From: an uncultured Mucilaginibacter sp.
Lineage (GTDB): Bacteria; Bacteroidota; Bacteroidia; Sphingobacteriales; Sphingobacteriaceae
Reading direction: 5' to 3'
NCBI GenBank assembly: GCA_903915155.1
Contig: CAIWRU010000205.1
Location: 1-53,301 of the forward strand
Length of the DNA: 53,301 bases
How positions within the stretch are numbered: the stretch's first letter is position 1; each line of letters opens with the position of its first letter. This document shows positions 34,926 to 44,808 of this stretch, piece by piece. The position numbers were made by a program, and so were the translations under genes. A model generated the notes under the pieces. It saw nothing but the letters and a program-made list of their open reading frames with translations. It ran no database searches and had not been told where the DNA came from.

Positions 34926-35450
34926 TTAGAATTTCTTCACTGTTTCGGTTATATGTGCCAAATGGTGTTTGCCATGCCACGCGTACAGGCCAAGCGCACG
35001 TTTAAGCGGCAGGGTTTGGCCCGATTCGGGATTGGTAAAAGTGCGGTTCCATTCATTTTCAGTAAAACTCTCCAATAATGCCACCCAATGTATATGTACA
35101 CCTTCCAGTATCCTTAATGATGATTCCACCGGCAGGCGGTAATCGGGCTGTAACGCCCAGTAGGCTTCTTCGTATGGTTTTATGGTAGGGTTATCTTCGG
35201 TTAAAGCCAGTTTAAAACGGATAAGCGAATTAAGGTGACTGTCGGCCACGTGATGCACCACCTGGCGCAGTGTCCAGCCGCCGGTACGGTATTGGGTGTC
35301 CAGTTTCTTTTCATTCAGGCTGATAACGGCCTGTCGCATTTTGCCGGGCAGCACTTTGATATCATTAATCCAACGAAGAAGGTCGTCGGTGGTGTATGAT
35401 GCCGGGGGTACAAATTTACCGGCCGGGTATTTCATTAGGTCTTCAGTCAT
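34926..35450 (-). CDS. YfiT/DinB-like metal-dependent bacillithiol transferase-type protein
   Basis: 174 residues from ATG 35450, which gives MTEDLMKYPAGKFVPP, as in family members; the longer frame to 35495 is rejected. The DinB four-helix metal site is present: His in VVHHVADSHLN and the pair of His in WHGKHHLAH. YfiT proteins of low-GC Gram-positives and Bacteroidota are thiol-dependent transferases or hydrolases. Whether this organism makes bacillithiol cannot be seen here. It is divergent from the FAD oxidoreductase. Confidence 0.88.
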   Translation of the reverse strand: MTEDLMKYPAGKFVPPASYTTDDLLRWINDIKVLPGKMRQAVISLNEKKLDTQYRTGGWTLRQVVHHVADSHLNSLIRFKLALTEDNPTIKPYEEAYWALQPDYRLPVESSLRILEGVHIHWVALLESFTENEWNRTFTNPESGQTLPLKRALGLYAWHGKHHLAHITETVKKF

Positions 35451-35533
35451 GGCGCTTAAAAAAGTTAAATTAGATATAATTTTAATGTTCAGCAAGCTTT
35501 AGGTTATTTTAGCGTTCTGTATATTTTAAATTG

Positions 35534-36694
35534 ATGATAAAAAGGTTAACCGCGTTATTGCTTTTTCTGCATTTCTCCGTTGCGTATTCTCAAACCATCA
35601 AAACCGATGTATTGGTTATCGGCGGTACACCAAGCGGTGTGGCAGCGGCGATACAGAGCGCGAGGAGTAAGGTGAAGACGGTGTTAGTGGAACAAGGCAG
35701 AATTGTTACACAAAATGCCGACACAGTTAAAAATCTCACCATAGACACCAATACAAAATTTATATCGATAAAAAAAGATAATGACCGATGGAACGTAATT
35801 ATAAGCAGGAATGGCAAGACGGAAACCTTAAAGTCGCGGGTTGTTATTGATGCGACTAATGATGGTGTAGTTATTACAGCGGCAGGCGCGAAAATTGTAC
35901 CTTTTGATGGCAGAGTAAGTACACAAGGTTTAAATAAGTACCGGACATCAATTGCTGCTGGTCATAGTTTTCCGGGCTGCACCGATGATACCATCTCGCC
36001 GGAGCACAATTACCCGCCATATCCTAATTATTATGTTCCTGTAAAGGCATTAATTTCTACAGGAGTGGATAATATTTTGGGGACTGAAAAATTTCTTCAC
36101 ACCAGTAATGATGCCTCATATTTACAGAGTGGCTTGGCACTTGGACAGGGTGCAGGTGTTGTCGCCGCTTATTGCGCCTTTTTTAAAACCACCACCGCCA
36201 ATTTAAATATAAGAGCTATACAGGTTGAGCTGTTAGATTTTAAGGGCTACCTGTTGCCCATTGGAGATATAAACACCGACCCCTATTGGCGCGCCATACA
36301 ACAGGTTTGTGCCACAGGCATGTTAAAAGGCAAGCAAAAAATGATAGACGAAAAACCGCAGTTTGTCTTCATGCCCGATTCCATCGTCACCACAGCCGAA
36401 ATAAAACCTGTTTTAACTGAAATTTACACCCGCGCCTTTTTATGGTTCAACATGACAAAACCCGGTAAGGAATTTACGGTAGGTAACCTGCTATCCTTCA
36501 TCAGCGAGCTTACGCTTACCGACCCGGATAATTTGCAAAGGAAGATAGAAAAGGAATGGTCGGCGCAGTATAAATTCAAATCGGCTTTTGATATGGAACG
36601 CCCTATTACGCGTCGCGAATTTGCTATCCTGGCTAATAAATATTTAAACCCGTTTGCAAGGGCGGTGGATATGGATGGCAGAATAGTGAATTAG
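35534..36694 (+). CDS. FAD-dependent oxidoreductase with a shortened FAD domain
   Basis: 386 residues from ATG 35534. A signal peptide (MIKRLTALLLFLHFSVAYSQ) precedes a dinucleotide-binding loop, DVLVIGGTPSGVAAAIQSA. In relatives the next 90 or so residues contain a WLGG segment and long helical part. Here the sequence goes straight from VEQGRIVT to an NLTIDTNTKFISIKKDN strand, so a stretch seems to be missing in frame. The remainder (VVIDATNDGVVITAAGA, later LGQGAGVVAAYCAFF) is family-like. Activity is doubtful. Confidence 0.75.
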   Translation: MIKRLTALLLFLHFSVAYSQTIKTDVLVIGGTPSGVAAAIQSARSKVKTVLVEQGRIVTQNADTVKNLTIDTNTKFISIKKDNDRWNVIISRNGKTETLKSRVVIDATNDGVVITAAGAKIVPFDGRVSTQGLNKYRTSIAAGHSFPGCTDDTISPEHNYPPYPNYYVPVKALISTGVDNILGTEKFLHTSNDASYLQSGLALGQGAGVVAAYCAFFKTTTANLNIRAIQVELLDFKGYLLPIGDINTDPYWRAIQQVCATGMLKGKQKMIDEKPQFVFMPDSIVTTAEIKPVLTEIYTRAFLWFNMTKPGKEFTVGNLLSFISELTLTDPDNLQRKIEKEWSAQYKFKSAFDMERPITRREFAILANKYLNPFARAVDMDGRIVN

Positions 36695-36760
36695 GTTAGA
36701 TGAATCCCGGTGGAATGGAATTACAGAAGTGTACAAGGTTAACATAACTTAACACAATTT

Positions 36761-36800
36761 CAAGCTACTGATAATCAACTAGCTGATTATCAGTAGCTTG
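36761..36800. terminator. Perfect 17-bp hairpin between convergent genes
   Basis: CAAGCTACTGATAATCA and its exact complement enclose the loop ACTAGC. There is no T-run on either side, so a bidirectional terminator role is only likely from its position between the FAD oxidoreductase and beta-galactosidase stops. Confidence 0.45.
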
Positions 36801-36869
36801 GAAAATAAACATGTTAACCCAAAATTCTGGCTTTCACCATTGCCTGTTTCCCCGCAGCAATCTTCACTA

Positions 36870-39284
36870 TCACTTCGCTTTTATTACCACCGAAGCGCTT
36901 TGCAATCCTTTAGCGGTAGCTGTGAGGCTGATGTCGCCAGGTGTTTCTTTAGCCTGCACTATAGCTAATGCCAGCCCGTGAAAGGCCTTGCGGTAATCCG
37001 CTTTGAACGGGTCGTGGCTAACCGGGTCGCCATTATCAACACCAGCAATAAATGCTTTGCCATTCAATTTAAAGTTCACCAGGTTATCGGCATCAGGCAC
37101 TACGTTGCCATCCTTATCCAATATTTTAACGGTAATGAATGACAGGTCCTTGCCGTCTGCTTTAATGAGTTTTCGGTCGGCTACCAATTCAATTTTGGCT
37201 GGTTTGCCGGCTGTATGTATCTCGCGGGTTAATACCACTTTGCCGTCTTTGCGCGATACTGCTTTCAATGTTCCCGGCTCAAACGGAACACGCCACATGA
37301 TATGCAGATCGTCGCCTGTTTTCTTTTTTATGCCCAATGATTTGCCGTTCAGGTAAAGTTCTACCTCATCGGCATTGTTGTAATAGGCCCAAACGTCAAT
37401 CAGCTTACCCGGCGTCCAGTTCCAATGCGGGAAGATGTGCAGCACTGGCTTATCAGTCCACTCGCTTTGGTACATGTAATACACGTCCTTAGGGAATCCC
37501 GCCAGGTCGATAATACCAAAATACGAACTGCGCGATGGCCACGAATACGGTGTAGGTTCGCCTAAATAATCAAAGCCGGTCCATATAAACATACCCGAAA
37601 GGAAATCATACTTTTTCATAACCTTCCAGGTCATTTCATGGGTCGATCCCCATGGTGGACGGGTGTTATCATAGGCTGAAACGTTATGTTCGTCATTACC
37701 AAATTTTTTGCTGTTGAAATCAGGCCATATCCTAATGCTGTCCGAAGGCATTTCATACCATCCCCGTGTTTCAAGCCCCGAAGTTGTTTCGGTAGCAATG
37801 AATTTTTTGCCGGGGTACCTGTCGTGAAAAGTGGCATAACTATACTCATGGTAATTGTATCCTATCAGGTCAATAGCGCCCGATTTGATGATCTGGTTGC
37901 CAGTGCCCGGGTTGTCATTTGCCGTGGTTATAGGGCGCGTGGTGTCTAAGCTATGTACTATAGCCGCCAGTTCTGGGGCTATGCGCAGGGCGCTGGTATC
38001 GCCTTGTTGTGGTATCTCGTTGCCAATGCTCCATATAATTACACTGGGGTGGTTGCGGTCGCGCAGGATTTGATCTTCCAAATCGCGTTTATGCCATTCT
38101 TTAAAATACAGGTGATAATCATATTTTGCTTTTTTCCATTCCCAGCAGTCAAAGGCTTCATCCATCACGATAAAACCCATTTTATCGGCAAGGTCGAGCA
38201 ATTCAGGGGCGGGCGGATTGTGCGAGGTGCGTATGCCGTTACAACCCATGGCCTTTAATATTTGCAGTTGGCGTTCCAAAGCACGCGTGTTAACTGCCGC
38301 ACCCAAACTACCCAAATCGTGGTGATCGCAAATGCCTAATATTTTTAAATGCTTTCCGTTGAGAGAGAAGCCTTTATCAGCATCGAAGCTAAAATAGCGG
38401 ATGCCAAGTGGAGTGGTGTAAGTATCAACAACTTTGCCCTTAACTGAAATTTCGCTAACAATTTTATATAGGTAAGGATGTTCAACAGACCATAATATAG
38501 GATTATTGACAGAAATATCTATTTCTACGAGCGAGGAATCCAAATTTGTTTCTGATTTTACAAATGCAGTTTTAATCAAATTATTTTTTCCATCATAAAT
38601 AGATGTTTTTAGCACAAATACATTTGTATTTAAGTGAATCTTGGTTTTGATATGTACTAAGGCAGAAGCCTCAGTAACGTTTGGTGTAGTTACATAAGTT
38701 CCCCAATGATCAATAGCAGTTTTATTGGTTGTCACCAGCCAAACATTTCTGTATATACCGGATCCCGAATACCATCTTGAATTCGGCTGCACCGAGTTAT
38801 CAACCTTAACTGCAATAGTGTTTTTGCCGCCGAAATTTAAATATGGGGTAAGCTCGTAACGAAATGAAATATATCCGTTTGGCCTAAAACCCAACTCGTG
38901 CCCGTTTATATAAACCGTGCTTTTTTGGTATACGCCGTCAAAATCAATATAAACCTTCTTATCTTTTGATGATGCAGGCACCGTAAATGTTTTGCGGTAC
39001 CAGCCGATGCCGCCCGGTAAAGCGCCGCCTTCGGGTGTTGCCGGGTTGTCCTTGCTGAATTTGCCTTCAATGCTCCAGTCGTGCGGTAAATTAAGCGTGC
39101 GCCAACCTGCATCGGCAAATTTTGGTTGTTGCGCATCGCTTACATCGCCTAAATGGAAATGCCAGCCTTTATCAAAATCGGCAATAGTACGTTGCCCGAA
39201 GCTTTTATGAGTAAATAACAACGCGATGGCGAGCACGAAGAAAACTTTCCCCGCTCCACGCAAAAAGGGTTTGGTAGATGGCAT
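36870..39284 (-). CDS. Glycoside hydrolase family 2 beta-galactosidase-like enzyme
   Basis: 804 residues from ATG 39284, which gives a signal peptide (MPSTKPFLRGAGKVFFVLAIALL, cut near FGQ); the longer frame to 39386 is rejected. The order is sugar-binding beta domain with LPHDWSIEGKF and GGIGWYRKTF, then a sandwich domain, then a TIM barrel. The catalytic acid/base is Glu in IWSIGNEIPQ and the nucleophile is Glu in IATETTSG. A DUF4982-like and a further Ig-like domain close the protein. It is secreted to the periplasm and hydrolyses beta-galactosides or similar linkages. Confidence 0.93.
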   Translation of the reverse strand: MPSTKPFLRGAGKVFFVLAIALLFTHKSFGQRTIADFDKGWHFHLGDVSDAQQPKFADAGWRTLNLPHDWSIEGKFSKDNPATPEGGALPGGIGWYRKTFTVPASSKDKKVYIDFDGVYQKSTVYINGHELGFRPNGYISFRYELTPYLNFGGKNTIAVKVDNSVQPNSRWYSGSGIYRNVWLVTTNKTAIDHWGTYVTTPNVTEASALVHIKTKIHLNTNVFVLKTSIYDGKNNLIKTAFVKSETNLDSSLVEIDISVNNPILWSVEHPYLYKIVSEISVKGKVVDTYTTPLGIRYFSFDADKGFSLNGKHLKILGICDHHDLGSLGAAVNTRALERQLQILKAMGCNGIRTSHNPPAPELLDLADKMGFIVMDEAFDCWEWKKAKYDYHLYFKEWHKRDLEDQILRDRNHPSVIIWSIGNEIPQQGDTSALRIAPELAAIVHSLDTTRPITTANDNPGTGNQIIKSGAIDLIGYNYHEYSYATFHDRYPGKKFIATETTSGLETRGWYEMPSDSIRIWPDFNSKKFGNDEHNVSAYDNTRPPWGSTHEMTWKVMKKYDFLSGMFIWTGFDYLGEPTPYSWPSRSSYFGIIDLAGFPKDVYYMYQSEWTDKPVLHIFPHWNWTPGKLIDVWAYYNNADEVELYLNGKSLGIKKKTGDDLHIMWRVPFEPGTLKAVSRKDGKVVLTREIHTAGKPAKIELVADRKLIKADGKDLSFITVKILDKDGNVVPDADNLVNFKLNGKAFIAGVDNGDPVSHDPFKADYRKAFHGLALAIVQAKETPGDISLTATAKGLQSASVVIKAK

Positions 39285-39358
39285 AACTGGTTTATTTTTT
39301 GAATTAATGTAAAACAGACAGTAAATATAAAGATATAAAAACCAACTTATCAAAAATA

Positions 39359-39389
39359 AAAATGCCCAGGTAATAACCCCGGGCATTTT
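39359..39389 (-). terminator. Terminator after the DoxX gene
   Basis: Stem AAAATGCCC (39359-39367) / GGGCATTTT (39381-39389), followed on the minus strand by a T-rich run. It lies 23 bp after the DoxX stop. Confidence 0.75.
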
Positions 39390-39411
39390 GCATTACTATT
39401 TCGTTAATAAT

Positions 39412-39798
39412 TTATACTACAGGCGATGCTGTAAACAGGCCTGCATAATATTTGCGGTAGGCATAGCCCAAAAATAAATTGATGATAAGCATTGGTGCGG
39501 CCATTGTTAAGCCCGATGGTTCTAAAAAAGCGTGGAACAAAAATATATTTACCGTTACAGGGAATATCATCACCAGGAATAAAGGCGTGTATTTGTTTAA
39601 GATCAAAAATAAGCCGCATAAGGTTTCAACACCTTTTAAAAAGCCAAAGAAATAACCAGTTGCGAAAAGCCCTTTATCAAATTCGCCGGCAGGCCCCGGG
39701 GGGACCGTACTGGGTAAAAGTTTTAAAAAATACGCCAGTCCAAATCCAAAAAATATCAGGCCCAACAATGTTCGTGTGATCAATACTGCAATTTTCAT
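39412..39798 (-). CDS. DoxX-family membrane protein
   Basis: 128 residues from ATG 39798; the longer frame to 39861 is less likely. Four membrane helices are visible (about 2-22, 45-65, 68-87 and 95-113), with the DoxX-type sequence TRTLLGLIFFGFGLAYFL and GVETLCGLFLILNKYTPLFL. The function is uncertain; DoxX-like proteins are linked to quinone or thiol redox processes. It is divergent from msrA, an oxidative repair gene, across 114 bp. Confidence 0.82.
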   Translation of the reverse strand: MKIAVLITRTLLGLIFFGFGLAYFLKLLPSTVPPGPAGEFDKGLFATGYFFGFLKGVETLCGLFLILNKYTPLFLVMIFPVTVNIFLFHAFLEPSGLTMAAPMLIINLFLGYAYRKYYAGLFTASPVV

Positions 39799-39912
39799 AA
39801 TATGTAAACTTTTAATGTATGTTTGAACACCTAATTTCAATAATACTTTTGACATAATCAAATATCTGCCGTCCCGCTAAATCAAAAACAGGTTTTTGGG
39901 GTTAATATTACA

Positions 39913-40461
39913 ATGAACATACAAAAAATCACATTTGGATCGGGGTGCTTTTGGTGTACCGAGGCTATATTTCAAACGGTTAAGGGCGTGCAAAAGGTTG
40001 TTTCGGGCTATACGGGCGGGCAGACCGAAAACCCTACCTATAAGGATATTTGCACCGGGACAACGGGCCATGCTGAGGTTACCGAACTGGATTATGATGC
40101 CGATATCGTATCGTTTGATGAGTTATTGCTTATGTTTTTCAACACACATAACCCAACTACATTGAACCGGCAGGGTAACGATGAGGGCACACAATACCGG
40201 TCGGTAATTTTTTACCATACTGACGAACAAAGGGCACGGGCTGAAGCCATGATAAATTGGCTAACCACGGAAAAGCTTTTTGACCGCCCCATAGTTACCG
40301 AAATAGCGCAGGTAAGCAAGTTTTACCCGGCCGAAAACGATCATCAGAATTATTTTAACAATAACCCGCGCCAGCCATATTGCTCGTTTGTGATACAGCC
40401 TAAGCTTAACAAATTCGCCAGGGATTTCACCGAAAAAATAAGGCCGGAATTATTGCAATAA
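39913..40461 (+). CDS. msrA: Peptide-methionine (S)-S-oxide reductase
   Basis: 182 residues. The catalytic motif GCFWC is at residues 11-15 with Cys12 as nucleophile, followed by EAIFQTVKGVQKVVSGYTGG. Further family features are GHAEVTELDYD and GTQYRSVIF. It reduces the S-epimer of methionine sulfoxide in proteins, using thioredoxin. No signal peptide, so cytoplasmic. The phosphatase gene follows 26 bp later. Confidence 0.97.
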   Translation: MNIQKITFGSGCFWCTEAIFQTVKGVQKVVSGYTGGQTENPTYKDICTGTTGHAEVTELDYDADIVSFDELLLMFFNTHNPTTLNRQGNDEGTQYRSVIFYHTDEQRARAEAMINWLTTEKLFDRPIVTEIAQVSKFYPAENDHQNYFNNNPRQPYCSFVIQPKLNKFARDFTEKIRPELLQ

Positions 40462-40487
40462 GCGCTAAATTCGCCTAATTTGTGTTT

Positions 40488-41291
40488 ATGAAATACATCT
40501 ATAGCGGTTTTATTATTTCTGCAATATTATTTACTGCTTGTTCATCGGCCAAAAAAACCACGGCTGACACAGTAGTAAATAATGGCAAAGTATGGGCACT
40601 GCTTTGGCAGCAACAGGCTGCCGAGTACAAGGCGCTGTGTTTTCAGGCCTATAACGTTGCCAGGCTGCGTGTGGATGAAGCTTTAAAGCAGCCCGCCGCT
40701 AAACCTTATGCCATCGTTACCGATATTGACGAAACGTTGTTAGATAACAGCCCATACGACGCCAAACGCGCCAAAAACAACCAGGACTTTACCAACCAAA
40801 CCTGGAAAGCATGGACCGCCAAAGGCATAGCCGATACCGTACCAGGCGCACCTGCCTTTTTCAAATATGCAGCATCGAAAGGTGTAGAGGTGTTCTATAT
40901 CACCAACCGCGATGAAGATGAACGAGCAGGTACTTTGAAAAATTTGCAATTATATAGTTTGCCGAATGCGGACAACGCGCACCTGGTATTAAAAACAGGA
41001 TCATCATCAAGCAAAGAGAGCCGTAGACAGCAGGTATTGTCAACGCATACTATTATTTTGCTTTGCGGCGATAATTTTTCGGATTTTGACGCCTTGTATG
41101 ATAATAAGCCAACGCTGCAAGGCCGCGCAGAGGTTACACAAAAGCTAAAACAGGAATTTGGAAGTCGTTATATTGTATTGCCGAATCCATCCTATGGCGA
41201 TTTTGAAGCCGCCTGGTACAATTTTAACTACAAGCTAACGCAGGCGCAAAAGGATTCGATAATAAAAGCTAACCTGAAGCTGGATAATTAA
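40488..41291 (+). CDS. 5'-nucleotidase, lipoprotein e(P4) family
   Basis: 267 residues from ATG 40488. The signal ends in a lipobox FTAC with Cys18. The class B/C HAD acid phosphatase motif I is DIDET at 79-83 in AIVTDIDETLLDNSPY, and FYITNRDEDERAGT and LLCGDNFSDFD supply the later HAD motifs. The enzyme removes phosphate from nucleoside monophosphates (or NMN) at the outer membrane so that nucleosides can be taken up. It may be co-transcribed with msrA. Confidence 0.93.
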   Translation: MKYIYSGFIISAILFTACSSAKKTTADTVVNNGKVWALLWQQQAAEYKALCFQAYNVARLRVDEALKQPAAKPYAIVTDIDETLLDNSPYDAKRAKNNQDFTNQTWKAWTAKGIADTVPGAPAFFKYAASKGVEVFYITNRDEDERAGTLKNLQLYSLPNADNAHLVLKTGSSSSKESRRQQVLSTHTIILLCGDNFSDFDALYDNKPTLQGRAEVTQKLKQEFGSRYIVLPNPSYGDFEAAWYNFNYKLTQAQKDSIIKANLKLDN

Positions 41292-41368
41292 GATGTATTA
41301 AGTTTTTGTTAACCGCGAGGTTTCACGTAAGCATTGCCTATTTTTGGATCGGTTTTTTAGTTTCGCCC

Positions 41369-43801
41369 ATGAAAAAGATAATTTTTTGCAGCTTATATTT
41401 ATTGATGAGCGTTGCGCGTATAAACGCGCAGTTACCCGGTAAAATAGCCGAAACCCAGCAGGTTTTATTACCCAACGGCTGGAAGCTGAGCCCCGCAGGC
41501 CGGTATTTACCTTTAGGCGACCTGCCTTTAAATCTGCAGCTTTCGCGCTCGGGTAAATTACTGGCCGTTACCAACAACGGGCAAAGTAGCCAATCCATTC
41601 AACTGATAGACCTAGTGAATGAAAAGGTGCTGGATGAAAAGATCATAGGCAAATCATGGTATGGTTTGGCATTTAGTCGCGATGAAAAAACCTTGTATGC
41701 TGCCGGGGGTAATGATAATATTATCCTTTGCTATGCCATCAACAATGATAAAATAGGCAAAGCCGATACCATAACCTTAGGAAAACCCTGGCCCAACCCC
41801 ATTTGCCCAACCGGTATAGCGGTTAACCGCGGCAATACTTTGCTGTACACGGTTACTAAGGAAGATAGCTCGTTATATATAGTCGACCTGCGTACCCGAC
41901 AGGTTATTTCTAAAACTAAACTCGCTGCCGAGGCTTACAGTTGTATACTGTCGCCTGACGAGAAAACTTTATACATATCCATCTGGGGCGGTGAAAAGAT
42001 TGGTTTTTATAATACGGATTCCAAAAGCATCAATTACATTAAAAGCGGCAGCCATCCTAACGAAATGCTGTTGAATAAAAAAGGTACGCGGCTTTTCGTA
42101 GCTAATGCTAACGATAATTCGGTTTCTATCATCAATACCCAATTAAATAAGGTAACTGAAACCATTTCAACGTCGCTTTATCCAACCCAATTAACAGGGT
42201 CGACCACCAACGGACTGGCGCTTTCGGCAAATGAAAGCACTTTATTTATAGCCAACGCGGATAATAATTGTCTGGCAGTTTTTGATGTGAGCAAACCCGA
42301 TAACAGCAAAAGCATGGGTTTCATCCCGGTAGGCTGGTACCCCACAAATGTTAAGGTGGCAGGTAATAAAATAATTGTGGCCAATGGGAAAGGCTTCACC
42401 TCAATGGCTAACCCGCTTGGCCCGCAGCCGGTAAAAAAGGCCGATAATAATGGTTACCAAAAAGGGTTTGCTGATAAAAAGGTGCAATACATAGGCGGTT
42501 TGTTTAAAGGGACGCTATCATTTATTGATATCCCCGCCGCCGTGCAATTAAAGTTGTATACCAAACAGGTGTACGCTAATACGCCTTATAATAAAAAGGA
42601 AGAAACAGTAGCCGCCGGTGAGCAGGGCAACCCCATACCACGTAGTAAAGGCGATATTTCACCCATAAAATATGTATTCTATATTATTAAAGAGAACCGG
42701 ACTTACGACCAGGTTTTGGGTGATATAGCCAAAGGCAACGGTGACACTTCGCTTTGCATATTTGGCGAGAAAGTAACGCCTAATAACCACGCTATAGTTA
42801 ACCAGTTTGCACTGCTGGATAATTTTTATGTAGATGCCGAGGTTAGCGCCGACGGCCATAATTGGAGTATGGCAGCTTATGCAACAGATTTCACCGAAAA
42901 AACCTGGCCTACCAGCTACGGTGGGCGGGGCGGCAATTATGACTCAGAGGGTGAGCGCCCGGCGGCTTATCCCCGCGATGGTTTTATATGGGATTATTGT
43001 AAGCGTGCCGGTGTAAGTTACCGCACTTACGGCGAGTTTACCGAGAGCGGAAAACCGATGCTTAAATCGCTGGTAGGGCATTTTTGCCCCCCTTCGCCGG
43101 ATTTTGATTTAAGTGTAACCGATATTAAACGCGAGCAAATATGGGCGCATGATTTTGATTCGTTACTGGCTATAAATGCGGTTCCTCATTTTAACTCCTT
43201 ACGCATATGTAATGACCATACCAGCGGGCAGCATAAAGGTGCTATTTCACCAATAGCTGCGGTGGCTGATAACGACCAGGGCGTAGGGCTGATGATAGAT
43301 CATCTGTCAAAAAGTTCAATTTGGAAGGAATCGGTAGTGTTTGTACTGGAGGATGATGCACAGGATGGCCCCGACCATGTGGATGCGCACCGTTCGCCGG
43401 TATACCTGGCCGGGCCGTATGTGAAGCACAATGCCGTTATTCATGATATGTACTCAACATCGGGTGTATTGCGCACTATCGAGCTGATATTAGGCCTGCC
43501 GCCCATGAGTCAGTACGATGCCGCGGCATTGCCCATGTATAATTGCTTTACCAATAAACCCGATCTTACGCCTTACAATGTAAAACCACCGCAGGTTAAC
43601 CTCGAACAGCGTAATGTAGCAGTAAACGAAAGCAGCAAACGGTCCGAATCATTTAACCTGGCAAAGGAAGACAAGGTACCCGACCTGGACCTGAATGAAG
43701 TGATATGGAAGTATTTAAAGGGCGAAAATTCAGAAATGCCGGCACCCAAACGTAGCGCGTTTGTGATATTAGAACAAAAAAAGAAACAGGATGATGATTG
43801 A
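41369..43801 (+). CDS. YncE-type beta-propeller fused to a phosphoesterase domain
   Basis: 810 residues from ATG 41369, with a signal peptide ending near RINAQ. Residues about 45-370 form a beta-propeller of YncE type with repeating blades (LYAAGGNDN, LYISIWGGEKIGFYN, LFVANANDNSVSIIN). Residues about 430-760 belong to the alkaline-phosphatase/phospholipase C superfamily: YVFYIIKENRTYDQVLGD at the start and LEDDAQDGPDHVDAHRSP for metal ligands. It is secreted. The two-domain form is common in Bacteroidota; its substrate is not known. Confidence 0.9.
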   Translation: MKKIIFCSLYLLMSVARINAQLPGKIAETQQVLLPNGWKLSPAGRYLPLGDLPLNLQLSRSGKLLAVTNNGQSSQSIQLIDLVNEKVLDEKIIGKSWYGLAFSRDEKTLYAAGGNDNIILCYAINNDKIGKADTITLGKPWPNPICPTGIAVNRGNTLLYTVTKEDSSLYIVDLRTRQVISKTKLAAEAYSCILSPDEKTLYISIWGGEKIGFYNTDSKSINYIKSGSHPNEMLLNKKGTRLFVANANDNSVSIINTQLNKVTETISTSLYPTQLTGSTTNGLALSANESTLFIANADNNCLAVFDVSKPDNSKSMGFIPVGWYPTNVKVAGNKIIVANGKGFTSMANPLGPQPVKKADNNGYQKGFADKKVQYIGGLFKGTLSFIDIPAAVQLKLYTKQVYANTPYNKKEETVAAGEQGNPIPRSKGDISPIKYVFYIIKENRTYDQVLGDIAKGNGDTSLCIFGEKVTPNNHAIVNQFALLDNFYVDAEVSADGHNWSMAAYATDFTEKTWPTSYGGRGGNYDSEGERPAAYPRDGFIWDYCKRAGVSYRTYGEFTESGKPMLKSLVGHFCPPSPDFDLSVTDIKREQIWAHDFDSLLAINAVPHFNSLRICNDHTSGQHKGAISPIAAVADNDQGVGLMIDHLSKSSIWKESVVFVLEDDAQDGPDHVDAHRSPVYLAGPYVKHNAVIHDMYSTSGVLRTIELILGLPPMSQYDAAALPMYNCFTNKPDLTPYNVKPPQVNLEQRNVAVNESSKRSESFNLAKEDKVPDLDLNEVIWKYLKGENSEMPAPKRSAFVILEQKKKQDDD

Positions 43802-43846
43802 TTTGTTAAAATTGTCAATAGTTTTAGTCCTGAAAAACCACAACCA

Positions 43847-44713
43847 ATGACAATTTTAGAGAATGACCTTTTAAGAGTCGCTATTGACACAAAAGGAGCG
43901 CAGATCACCTCACTTTACAATAAAACTACCGGCGTTGAACAAATGTGGCAGGCCGACCCGAACATATGGCCATGGCACGCGCCAAACCTGTTTCCAATAG
44001 TTGGCGGTTTAATTAACGATGAGTTGTTGATTGACGGTAAGGCATATCCCATGAAAAGACATGGTTTTGCAAGGCAGTCGGAGTTTGTTTTGTTAAAAAG
44101 CGACGACCAGCAGGCGGTATTTTCATTGCCTAATTCAGAAAAAGTTAAGGATGTTTATCCTTACCGATTTGATTTTGAGTTAATGTACATGCTAATTGAT
44201 AATGCCCTGCGGATAACTTATAAGGTCATTAATCTCGATAAAAAAGCCGTCTACTTTTCGGTAGGGGGCCACCCGGCATTTAATGTGCCATTCCATAAAG
44301 ACGAGAATTACGAGGATTATTACCTGGAGTTTGAAACCGGCGAAAAACTGGTAACGCATTTGTTGGATGAGAAGGGCTATTTTTCGGGCGAAACCAAACC
44401 GGTTAAACTGGATGGCAACAAGTTATGGTTAACAAACGATATGTTTAATAACGACGCGCTGGTATTCAAGAACATTGGTACGCGCGAGGTAACCATCCGC
44501 AGTAAAAACCATGATGAATCGCTTTCGGTTGAGTTCCCGCATTTTAATTACCTGGGCATATGGGCTAAAACGGGTGCACCATTCATTTGCATTGAACCAT
44601 GGCTGGGTGTTACCGATACTGCCGGCGAACCTAAAGACATCAGCCAAAAAGAAAATATACAAAAATTAAGCGCCGGCCATGTTTTCGAGGCCGCCTTTTT
44701 TATAAGTATATAG
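43847..44713 (+). CDS. Aldose 1-epimerase family protein (LacX-like)
   Basis: 288 residues, no signal peptide. Family features include TKGAQITSLYNKTTGVEQMWQ, PMKRHGFARQSEF (His of the catalytic pair) and GGHPAFNVPF with the second His, and the C-terminal IWAKTGAPFICIEPWLGVTD with the catalytic Glu. It belongs to the LacX/YeaD-like branch, which acts on sugars or sugar phosphates. It follows the YncE-type gene by 45 bp. Confidence 0.9.
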   Translation: MTILENDLLRVAIDTKGAQITSLYNKTTGVEQMWQADPNIWPWHAPNLFPIVGGLINDELLIDGKAYPMKRHGFARQSEFVLLKSDDQQAVFSLPNSEKVKDVYPYRFDFELMYMLIDNALRITYKVINLDKKAVYFSVGGHPAFNVPFHKDENYEDYYLEFETGEKLVTHLLDEKGYFSGETKPVKLDGNKLWLTNDMFNNDALVFKNIGTREVTIRSKNHDESLSVEFPHFNYLGIWAKTGAPFICIEPWLGVTDTAGEPKDISQKENIQKLSAGHVFEAAFFISI

Positions 44714-44808
44714 CGCAATAGTAATCCCAAAATCATTTTTTTTTGAAATTCTTAAAACATTATTCGTCGTTTAAACTTATATTGTGAGAACAACTAACTC
44801 TTAAAAAC

